DNA of 64,000 nt. Source: Echeneis naucrates. Taxonomy: Eukaryota > Chordata > Actinopteri > Carangiformes > Echeneidae. The DNA lies in assembly GCF_900963305.1 (NCBI RefSeq), contig NC_042529.1:1298001-1362000 (forward strand), given 5' to 3'. A program made the translations under genes and the position numbers. The notes below the pieces were generated by a model that was not told the origin of the DNA, made no database searches, and worked only from the letters and a program-made list of their open reading frames with translations. Shown here in pieces: positions 36,700 to 51,895 of this stretch (positions are counted from its first letter, which is position 1; each line of letters starts with the position of its first letter).

Positions 36700-37080
36700 A
36701 GATATTAGCCTAATGCTAACAATTAGCTTACCGGCGTTAGCGTCACTGAGTTAGCACCCATTCACTTCAACTGCCGGTATGTGACGTGACGTTAGCTGGC
36801 CACCAATACTTTGGAATGCCTGTTTAACTTATAAAATCTATACTGAGTTATCTGAAGCTAATAAGCCTACCTTTTCTCCGGTAAGTCGCTGACGTCCCTC
36901 CTCTAACTTTCTGACCCGGGGCCGGATGTGACGTCACTTTCAGTAATTAACGTCTGCTAATCTTAATGCGGGTGATTTCTCTGCGGAGTAAACATTTGTT
37001 TGAGACCTATAAGCCCTACATGGACAGGGCACCGTTTCCTCCTGTCTGAAATTCACAAACAGGGCAGCGAAACGTGCGAT
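36700..37080 (+). promoter_or_regulatory. Candidate distal promoter for copy 5 (CRE, donor site)
   Basis: This is the unit B counterpart of 29600-29960. The CRE lies at 36929-36936 and the GTAAGT donor starts at 36881. Function is inferred. Confidence 0.35.
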
Positions 37081-38129
37081 GAAACACCAGATCCACATAA
37101 CCCACCAACTTCTGGAGGAATGAACCTTCAGTGAATTAAAAGTACTTAAAGCGCACATGCAATTAGAATACAGGAGATAAAGGGGAGACGGTGGAACCTT
37201 AAATGTCTCAATAACTGTGTTTTCAGCAACTAGAAAACGCACATAATTTACATTTCTGCCTACGTTCATCAAATAATTGCGTCTATCCACAAGTCTGCTC
37301 GGTAAACACGTTTTTCTGTCTACTGCAGAAATTAACTATCTTTTTTTTATTAACCAAAGGAACTGACTTTTATCGATACAACTCAGCGGAGCGCCCAAAT
37401 GGAGTCGAGGCTCACTCGACTACGGGAAGCGATATTACGAATCCTACTATGGCCACGCCAAAACCCGGAAAGATTAATGCAACATATTAATCTTTGTTTT
37501 GGTTGTGAATTGTATCTAATTACGTGCCTTTATTCATTTTATTATTATTTTTTTTTTTTTGTAAGCGCTTTTGCAGACATTGCCTTTAGTCCTTCCTGAC
37601 ATGCCGTACTTTCAGTGTGTTTTGGCTTCCTTCTCCGAGTGATGACGTAATTTCTCATTGGTGAAATTCTTCTCAATGATAATATTAGTACCTTTAAAAT
37701 AAATCACATCAAATACTAGCCATGTAACAAATTTAACAACTTCAATGTGCACAGTTCAAAATATATATATATAAAAAAATGAAACAAATAATTGACATAA
37801 ATATTAATTAAATAAAGCACATTTGAGCCTTCTTTGAACTTTTGCTGAGCGGCATTATTTTCAAAACAATATATTTACTATCAATACAATACAAATAATA
37901 ATAATAAAAAATATATATAAATGAAATAAAATTGTAAGAAACTAAAGATTGCACATTTGAACTGCATCTGCCTCTCTCCTTTGTTAACTGACAGCCCCCC
38001 CTTTCAGCAGTCTTGCCCACTTGTTCTAGGTTCCAGAAGATTTACTCTGAGTTGCAGGCGTCACAGAGTCACTGTCAACATGCGGGAAACTCCCACGTCC
38101 TTCCCTCATTTGCAGCCATTCCCTCCACC

Positions 38130-40382
38130 ATGCTGTCGTCAGTCCACTGGCTGTGGCTGGTCCTTTGGTTACATCTGACCAGTCTTGAAGACGTTGAGGC
38201 TCAGTTTCCAATTCCCTGCACGAGACAGGAAGCTCTGGACTCGAGGACGTGTTGTCCCCTCTGGAATGGTTCTCCCTGTGGAGAGACGGCAGGTCGGGGC
38301 TACTGTGCACAGCATTTTTTAGAGGGTCGTGACTTACCGTTTGACTACAGAGTGGACTGGCCTAACTCCTTCTACGACAAAGTGTGTGCGTGCTACGGAA
38401 ACTTTGATGGATTTGACTGTGGGGTGTGCAGTCCAGGCTGGCAAGGACCCGACTGTCTGGAGCCGCACAGAGTGGACCGCAAAGAGATAACTGATATGAC
38501 TGAAAATGAGAGGGAGCTCTTCATTTCAAACCTGGACCACGCAAAACACACCATCAGCAACCGTTACAAGATCCTGACCAGCAATGACACAACCAAAGCA
38601 GGCAACTTTAAATTTCACGAGGCAACTGTGTATGACCTTTATGTGTGGCTGCACTACTACGCAGCCAAGAAGTACGCCGATACTGATGATGATGCTGCAC
38701 ATCGAGGCCCCGCTTTCCCTTTCTGGCACCGAATCTTCCTGCTCTTTATCGAGAGGGAGATCAGATTGCTCACTGGGAACCATAACTTCTTCATCCCATA
38801 CTGGGACTGGACCAGAACTGACCACTGCAACATCTGCACCAATGACTACTTTGGGGCAGTTGATCCAGACGGTCACATAGACCAGGGTTCCCGTTTCTCA
38901 AAGTGGAAGGTGAGATCTCCTTCCTGTTCTTTTCTGAATGCCTCTTTCCTTCTCTTGCTCAAACTGCTCTTTTCCTACACAGACTGCCTGTGTTCTCGAT
39001 GAAGGTCTCCTTATGATCTGCAGCCACCCTGATGACCCTTCACCTGCACCCATTAGCCGCAAACCAGGAAAGGACCGAAGCGCAGACACACTGCCAACCT
39101 CTGGTGATGTTCGACGCACAGTGTGCGAGGACAATTATGACACACCTCCTTTTAACAAAATGTCTAAGCACAGCTTCAGGAGCAGGCTGGAAGGTAAACA
39201 CCAGTTCTATTTTTATTGAAGACCAAAAGACTTTCTGTTGAAGTGTCTGCTCCAGAACTTCAACAGTTTGTCAACAGTTGGCCTGAATGAACAAAACCAA
39301 CAAAGGACTAAGATCTGCAATAAAAATGTGAACTTTGTGTTTATTTGGGTTCATTTGTCCTCTAAGGTTTTGATATTCCTCGTGATTCCCGAAACCTGCA
39401 GTCTGCTATGCACAACCTGGTTCACGATTACTTCAATGGCACCATGTCCCACCTCCCTACTGCAGCCAACGACCCGTTATTCATGGTTCATCACAGCTTT
39501 GTGGACAAGTAAGTGATCTCTTTTTAATTAGGGTTATTATATAACTTCTAATAAAGGATAAACTCCTGACATGTCCATTTGTACACTGAAAGGGTTAATA
39601 TCTCATTGAATAGAGCAGACAAAGATCAGAGCGCTGAGCTGAGGCTCATCAGGGAATATAATTAGATCACCTGTGAAGAGACAACCGGTCTGAATCAACC
39701 AGCTAAATCCTAAAGTTTGGAAAACAAAGACGTTGGGTTAACAACACAATGACAGATATTTCCTCTGCTGTGGAACTCAACATCAGGCTTCTTGAGGTGT
39801 GGCTGGAGAGGCACAGATATGCGAGTTACCCCGAGAGTGACGAAATCCATAAAGCCCAGAAGAAGGAGTCCTACATGGCCCCGTTCTTCCCTCTGCGCAC
39901 CAACGGATACTACTGGAACAGGAACATCTTAAGCCTCGGCTACATGTACATAGAGCACAGCATCCCTCACCCTGGAGCTGTTCACATTGGAGAAGTTTAC
40001 CATCAAAGTCCTTACTGTCTCTGGAGAGAGGCTGAAGGTACAGACCATTTAAAACTAGTAAGAGCTCATCACAGTTGTACTTTGTCCAACCCTGACTGAC
40101 GTGGTGGACATTGGACCTGTCTTCTTCACTGTCAGGGGCTGCAGAGGAATCGTCAGCCTGGGAAGTCCAGTGGCTGTGGCCCGTTGTGGGTGTGGCTTGT
40201 GTTGTATTGCTGTGCGTCATTGTTGGTGTCGCTATTAAATGCAAAGGTGAGAAAAAAACATCATGAGGTTGTGATGAAAAAGTCACTGTGGAGAATAACA
40301 GTGTCTCATCTCTAATCTCCATTTAGGCAGAAGACGACCAACGTACGATGCTCCGGCAGAGCAGGAGCTGCAGAACCTTTAA
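38130..40382 (+). CDS. Tyrosinase-like copy 5, complete membrane form
   Basis: Exons are 38130-38909, 38983-39193, 39367-39508, 39787-40037, 40136-40246 and 40327-40382, giving 516 aa with the full domain set. Exon 1 protein is identical to copy 1 except for TENERE in place of TEDERE. Exon 2 also shares the MICSHPDD variant with copy 1, although these are the two outermost copies of the array. Exon 4 carries YMYIEH where the others have YKYIEH. The 3' flank beyond about 40880 is an older, diverged version of the unit flank with deletions; the array ends near 41250. It lies tail to tail with arf2. Confidence 0.92.
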
Positions 40383-41062
40383 GAGGTGAGACGACACGTT
40401 GATGAGAACTGAACCTTCAGAACAAACCAGTTGGTGCAAAGATGATGCTGAAGTTAAAGATTAAAAGCACAAATTAAGAAGTTTTGTCAACGCTATTTAA
40501 ACGTCCCAGTAAACAGAGCCACCCCTCATCCTCCCCTACAAACGTGGATAGAAAAAAAATTGTGGCAGCCAGATTATAAACTCGAAGCTTTAAAATGGCA
40601 GCTCACAAACTAACTGGTGACTTCATGTTGGGCTGACGATTCTGGGTTTCTTCTATGAAGAGCTCGGCACATTGAAGTAAATGTAATGTAAAAGTTTACA
40701 CAACACAGTTCTCTGACCTCTATGATTTGGCTGGTTGCTGCTAATCAAAGAATCAGTTTTTCTTCATTCCCAAAATGTTCTATCCCACCTTCTGGAAAAT
40801 GGAAACGTTTCAGTAACTTTAAACAATTCTCTGTGTTTCTCGTTCTGATTCCGGGTCCAGCTCTGATCCAGTCTGGGTAAAGGAGAGGAACTTATCTTCA
40901 GCTGATGTCTAAGATTCATGACGATGGCTGCTGTTTTGTTTTTTGTTTTTTTTTTTTAAGATTAAGGTTTTTTTGAGGTTGAATCTAAGACTGACCTTTG
41001 GAACAAACGTCATAAAATGTTTTTTATAACTCCTAACCATAGGATTTCACCTCATTAATTCA

Positions 41063-41068
41063 AATAAA
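41063..41068 (+). terminator. Poly(A) signal of copy 5
   Basis: AATAAA in the diverged copy of the 3' flank, 681 bp after the stop codon; the spacing is shorter than in copies 3 and 4 because of deletions. Confidence 0.6.
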
Positions 41069-41099
41069 GAATTCAGGAATCAGGTGTGACATCCAGTTT

Positions 41100-41600
41100 C
41101 CAGTTTATTTGGTTGCTGATATTAATGCAGTCTATTCTATCTTTTGTCTTCATGACCAAACACTTGAACTGAATGGTACTCAGTAATGGTTCAGTTTGTT
41201 TTGAAAGTCTCCTTCTTTTGTATTTTTCTCCATCTAGTGTTTGAATCTGCCAACCGGCATCATCTTAAATTAACACTGATCCTGGTCGGGTCATTGACAG
41301 CAAATATTTGTTCATTCTATGGAAGCTGGAATAATGCAGTTTTGTTGGTCAGCTGCTGTGATGTAGGTGAAAGTGAAAAACAACTTCTCTTGTTCATAAA
41401 TTAATTTTCGCCTTTTTAACTGCAGGTCAGAAACAAAATGACTTCTGCCATCTTGTGCTTTAACATGACGGACAAAAAGGTTCCTAAATAATCAGTATAA
41501 TAGTTGAAGCCTGTGAGTTGGAGCTCATTTTAGATGTAACTTCAGGTAGGGGAAATTTCAGGAAGAAAAAAAAAAAAAAGGCTTTCACCGCTGACTGTTG
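41100..41600. other. End of array and spacer to arf2
   Basis: Similarity to the flank of copies 3-4 (TAATGGTTCAGTTTGTTTTG and CTCCATCTAGTGT) can be followed to about 41245 at reduced identity, then ends. A poly(A) run lies at 41565-41579. Confidence 0.6.
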
Positions 41601-41612
41601 GATCAAATCATG

Positions 41613-41618
41613 TTTATT
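41613..41618 (-). terminator. Candidate poly(A) signal of arf2
   Basis: AATAAA on the minus strand, about 1.7 kb after the arf2 stop codon; this would give a long 3' UTR, normal for ARF genes. No coding exon is seen between 41620 and 43304. Confidence 0.45.
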
Positions 41619-43304
41619 AATGTGTTCAGGAAATCCCCACAGAAACAGTTTACAGGGGAACTTACAGATTTACAATCATTCTTGACAGAAGTGCCAGCTT
41701 AACCCCCACGGTTCAACACTGAGGACGCCTGCTGAATCTCTCCACCAGCAAACTGCACACTCATTCCCCCCTAACAAGTCTACTGCCAAGTCCTTCCAGC
41801 CCACAGACCAGCTACTGACAGAGTACTTGTGTTGCTCTTTCAGTCATGAAGTATGCAGCGCTTTAAGAAGTAGTTGCCTGTAAACACCCAGGGAATCGAA
41901 CTAGGTTTCCTCTCTCTGCATCTGAGCCGTTCACAGTTAGAGAGCCTTCATATTTGATGCCAATCCTTCATCACAGAGCTGGATGCTTTCAGGTGTCAAA
42001 GTAAAACCCCCAACCGCTGGTGAGAAAAACCTCATTTGAAATCATACGCAGTTTAGGCCCTACTGTTCATGTACAGGATTTGTCTTACTGCTCAAATGCA
42101 TTTGGTTCAGCAGTCATAGTACAAATAGAAATGCTAAAACTAGTTACAGAAAAAAACCACATGTAACATTTCTTAAAGGAATAACATGTGAAGCTTGTGA
42201 ATGTATCAGGACAGCTGTCTCAGTACTAACCGGCTGAAGGTTGTGAAATGCCCAACACCTTGGATTTGACCCACGTTACGTAGGAACAGTCAGAATGATT
42301 CACTACGCTCGAGGTCGTCTCAATTCAATCAGAGGAATTCAACGCCAGCTACCAAAAACATCTCAAGACAAGAATTGCATATACTCGCAGATTCTAATTT
42401 TTGAAGTAGATTTCATTGTTTTTAAGATTGTTGGCTTGCCTTGTGCTTCACGGTCTCGCTTGGTGGTGGAGGGAGGGGGAGAAAGGTAGTGTTCGTCAGA
42501 GAACCATTAAGAATAATCTGATATATTCCGATACAATAAAACAAACAGCATGATTTTCAAATGACACCAGAATGATCGAGGATGGCCGTTTATTTTTTTC
42601 CTTTGTCTGTTTTTTGATTTGCTTCGACCTGATACAGGTTAAGATGCAATTTACTGAATCTCTTACTGGTGGGTTGAGGTTTCAAAATCAAGAGGTTAAA
42701 ATGAACATCTAGCATTCAGTCTATCTCAGGTGAACCATTTCTAGTTAACAGATATATACTGCAGGGGACAGGGAGGAGAGCTTGCACCCTTGCTCTTTCT
42801 TTGCCGTGTGAAAACCATGCTTCCTCTGGAGAGTAAGGGTGAGGAGAAAGAGGGGAGGAGGGGGCCGTGCAAGACTGAGAGTGGGGGTAGGCTGAGTGGG
42901 GCGGAGGCTGAGTTTGGTGGATGGAGAAAGGGGCTTGAAAACCAGACTGCTGATTCCACAGGAGGTGTGTAAAAGGCACGCCAGGGTTACTCCCAATCCC
43001 AGCCAACATACACAGAGACGCCTTCACACCCACACACACACTCGCTGAACACACAAGGTACACACACCCAGACTCACTCTCTCACACTCACTCACACACA
43101 CACAAGCAGCACAGGCTAGAGCCCCACTGACGAGGGAGGCGGGGGGGAGAGCAGGAAAGGGAGGGAATGAAGGAAGTTCTTGAAAGAAAGAGCTGCGGAT
43201 GAGAGTCGGGTTAAATGGGAGCGAAGGGGCCTGGATCCGGTGCTGCCGCTGTGTTGAAACAGAAAAAATAAACAACAAACAAAAATCAAAACTGGTGGAA
43301 TGGA

Positions 43305-47800
<4,496 letters not shown>

Positions 47801-47979
47801 AGAGGCCCGGTAAATGAGCTAACATGCTAACAACACCCCGACCTTAGCAAAAGGCCCACAATCCAGCTACTGTATGATTTACGTTTACATCTGAGTAAAT
47901 GCGTTCATTGTGAGTTTAGTTTATAATCTTAAATGCTCGGACAGCCTGGGCTGGATAGTTTTATCCGGCTAGACCAGTC

Positions 47980-48770
47980 CGAAGCAGATTACCAGCGGCT
48001 TCATTAAGGGCGGATGCTCCGGCTAGTTAGCCTGCTAGCTTACGTTAGCTTCCTGCTAGCTGACGGGCGACACCGTCCGCGGACTGTTTAATGAGGAACT
48101 CCGGCGTTTCCGGTGAACGGCGTCGCCTTAATCAACCGATTCAACGCCGAGTAGCTGGCCTGGAAGAACCCCCCGACTCCAGCGGTTAGGCCCTAAACTC
48201 GGCGCTCTTTCGGCAGCTTTTCGGGGTGGCCGGGACTACCTTAGCGGGCAGGCTAACCGAGCCGCCGCTTGCTAGCTAACTGCCGCGTCACAGTAAAGAG
48301 AGTCCACCGTGACGTCATGTCCAACGGCGGAATAAAACGGCCCGTTTGCGCCAAGCAGCGGTCGGTTCTGTTAACTCGCGTTTTAGGAGCGAATGCTGCC
48401 TTTTTGTGATGGTTATTTACCTTTACAAAGACAGCTTCTCGATCTTTCCGTTATCTCTCACTGTCACTCCAAAATGGCGTCTTGCGCAACCAGGGAGACA
48501 CCGGCGTACGGACCCTTCCCACCGCCTCACCGGCTCCAATCACCGAGGAAATGGTGGACCTCCCCGCCCGCCTCCGGCGCCCAGCCGGCCTATCACAGAG
48601 CCCGCAGCGCGGTGCGCAAGATGTGGAGGAAGTGAACCGCACACAAGTTTGTTCAAGTTTTACACCGTGACACCGGAGAGGAGGACGACCGACCGACCGA
48701 CCGGACCCTGGCCCGGTTCTCCCGGTACGTCGGTGAGCCATCCGGACAAGATGGCTGCGGCTGTTAAACG
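47980..48770. promoter_or_regulatory. GC-rich promoter block (arf2, possibly bidirectional)
   Basis: This GC- and CpG-rich block contrasts with the AT-rich surroundings. AAAATGGCG (48472) and AAGATGGCTGCGGCTG (48749) are YY1-like sites common in housekeeping promoters. It lies upstream of the minus-strand arf2 gene. A plus-strand open frame from 48346 (142 codons) has no recognisable relatives and looks like chance in GC-rich DNA. Confidence 0.55.
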
Positions 48771-48877
48771 TTAACATCATTAATATGAGTGTGTGTGTGC
48801 ATTTTAAAAAGTCTCACATCTCAGTTAAATCATTACAAAGAGCCTCAAAAATATCTAAATGGGCTGATACATATCCA

Positions 48878-49815
48878 GAAAGACACACAAACTGACCTCA
48901 GAGACACAAACTGACCTCAGAGAGACACAAACATGACCTCAGAGACACAAATATGACCTCAGAGACACACAAACATGACCTCAGAGACACAAATATGACC
49001 TCAGAGACACAAAACTGACCCCAGAGACACACAAATATGACCTCAGAGACACAAACATGACCTCAGAGACACAAACATGACCTCAGAGACACAAACATGA
49101 CCTCAGAGAGACACAAACATGACCTCAGAGACACAAACTGACCTCAGAGACACACAAACATGACCTCAGAGACACAAACATGACCTCAGAGACACAAACA
49201 TGACCTCAGAGACACAAACTGACCTCAGAGACACACAAACATGACCTCAGAGACACAAAACTGACCTTAGAGACACAAACATGACCTCAGAGACACAAAT
49301 ATGACCTCAGAGACACAAAACTGACCTCAGAGACACAAACTGACCTCAGAGACACACAAACATGACCTCAGAGACACAAAACTGACCTCAGAGACACACA
49401 AAACTGACCTCAGAGACACACAAACATGACTTCAGAGACACAAATATGACCTCAGAGACACACAAACATGACTTCAGAGACACAAATATGACCTCAGAGA
49501 CACAAAACTGACCTCAGAGACACAAAACTGACTTCAGAGACACAAATATGACTTCAGAGACACAAATATGACCTCAGAGACACACAAACATGCCCTCAGA
49601 GACACAAAACTGACTTCAGAGACACAAATATGACCTCAGAGACACACAAACATGCCCTCAGAGACACACAAACATGCCCTCAGAGACACAAATATGACCT
49701 CAGAGACACACAAATATGACCTCAGAGACACACAAACTGACCTCAGAGACACAAACATGACTTCAGAGACACAAACATGACCTCAGAGACGCAAACACGA
49801 CCTCAAAGACATAAA
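48878..49815 (+). repeat. Minisatellite, about 20-bp unit, roughly 45 units
   Basis: The consensus is close to ACCTCAGAGACACAAACATG, with length variants of 18 and 22 bp (AAACTG and an extra CA or GA) and scattered substitutions. Most units contain TGACCT, the reverse complement of the nuclear-receptor half site AGGTCA. The units decay at the right end. No long open frame exists in it. Confidence 0.95.
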
Positions 49816-51895
49816 ATGGCCAACTATAGATCTGAAACAACAAAGATACGAAAACATCCAAGATGCCCAGAAAGAGACAGAAAACACCCTCAAAGTGACA
49901 CAAAATAAGACGCGAAGAACCCCAAAGACACAAAATGAGACACCAGAGGACTAAACGTGCAGCGTTCAGAGAGAATGGATGAAGACCACAGAGTCAGAAG
50001 ATGCTTCGGTGCACAAACCAAACACACTTTCCAGTGTCTGCTGTGGTCGGGCCATTGTCTCTCCAGACATAACGTGCTTTAAAGCCACTGGGGTCATGAG
50101 TCTTGTTTTCATTGTGTTATAATCCGCCCAGAGGGGATCAAGTTTTTAAGTTGGAAACTGGCTCCTGGGCTTCCAGCTGGTGGGCCGTGTTTAAATATTT
50201 GCCACGGGAGGAGCCGCTGACTGAACTCCACATTCCTCAAACATTAACCAGCTGAGCCTCAGGCTCTCAACCACAGTGACATAGTTAGGTTTGACTTCAA
50301 GTTTTTTTTTCCTGAGAATAACTGTATTTTTTTTCTCAACCAGGTTTTCTGAATGTTTTCCACAATGAAGGTTTAAACTTAGTTTGAACACGTGGCCTGG
50401 AATACGATTTTTGTGGAAAAATTATGAATTATTCATTCCTATTTTCAGCGGCAAGAAGGAAGTAGAATTTAGATATAGATACTAGAAAAATAAAATTTTA
50501 ATTGTTCAGTGAACTACTTTCTGAGTTCTAATAATTCCATGTTTGCAGAAAAACATTTTGGTGTGGCTGTGTTATAGATCCAAATGATCAAAGCCTATTT
50601 ATTAGAAATTAATCTGATTTAATCTGCAGAATAAATCTTTGCCAACGTCCCTTATATGGACGAATCATCTCTCCAAAGCCACCAAAGTCTACACTGTGTG
50701 TGTGTGTGTATCACAATCACACAAACCTTTCACACTATCACAAGAGCACAAGGAAATAATCTGTAAACAAACAGAAGCAGCTTCTTTGCTTTGAAGGTGT
50801 TTTTTTTTAATTAAGATAGAAAATATAAGTTACATTCAAGTATTAAAGTCTTCAGGGCTCAGGTGATATTATGACAGTTATTCATTGTTTTGAAGCAGCT
50901 TCGCTCATTTTACATCAGAAGATGAACTTTAATCCAGACATACAAAAACAGTCAAAGATTAGAGAACTGGGTCTCCTCTGTAGCTTGTACACATGGAAAG
51001 AAAAAACCCAACAACAACCAAGTAACCTATTATCCCACCCATTCAATGTTTATTCCAGCTCTCATACCATTGTTGTATTATTTGAATATTTACTTGTTAA
51101 TTTCACCAGTGCTTCTTTAAATATGATATTTATATGTGCATCTATTTTGTAGTGGTTTTTGATAAGGTACAATTTAAATAAATTACATGTAATTAATGAA
51201 TGTATTATTGAATAATATATAATTTATTAATTACAATTATAATCCATTAATAAGAGCAACAAATCCTCCTTAGCTTTGTCTTTTCAGCTACATAAGTCTT
51301 TAGGGAGACTGTCTGGTCAGCTTTCTGATCACTGACCCCCACCCCCAAGAAAAGTGCTGCAAGTTTGTCACTCACCCACAACTGTAAATAATAACCAGTG
51401 AAAAATTAAGGTTGATAACAAAAATCCACCAACTCTGTAGCTGTCAATGTTAATCCTCTATAAATGGATTTTGGTCCAGATCTGCTTTAATGCTTTTCCA
51501 GATGATGACTGCCACAACCTGGCAATCCAAAAGTTGTTTTTAATAATAAAGAACTAGGAAATGATTTATCAATCATTAACACAGCCATTAATTATAGTTT
51601 TTATAGCTCTTATAAAAGATGCCTGCGTAGAGTGGCAGTCATATGTATCTACGTATGAATGAGCAGCTTTAATCTGGAGTCAGGCTCCCTGTCCTTCTGC
51701 ACACTTTGAAGAAATCCTTCTCTAAATTAACATACTAAAGTATTAAATTCACTGATCTCACATTTGTCCTAAAAGCAGCTTTACCCAGCTTTAACCAGGA
51801 AATTCCATTGTATACACCCACATATGGCATTTTTCACAGAATACAATAAGTGCAAACTCGTTAAAGTAAATTATAAAATAACAAAAATGTCTATT
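49816..51895. other. Spacer and probable map3k14 3' UTR
   Basis: No coding exon is seen. On the minus strand this follows the map3k14 stop codon; AATAAA on that strand at 51049-51054 is one possible poly(A) signal. A (TG)n stretch lies near 50697-50709. Confidence 0.4.

Larger units (their letters stand above)
30993..38110 (+). repeat. 7118-bp tandem unit B (contains copy 4)
   Basis: This is the second full unit, aligned with unit A without net length change. Unit B is followed by a partial third unit carrying copy 5, in which close similarity to A and B fades from about 40880. Confidence 0.93.

Noticed and set aside
48346-48774. Plus-strand open frame of 142 codons in the GC-rich block
   Set aside because: The composition is Pro/Arg-rich as expected by chance in GC-rich DNA; no known family and no continuing exon.
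48878-49815. CRISPR-like array
   Set aside because: There are no unique spacers between conserved repeats; units are directly adjacent and the DNA is from a vertebrate.
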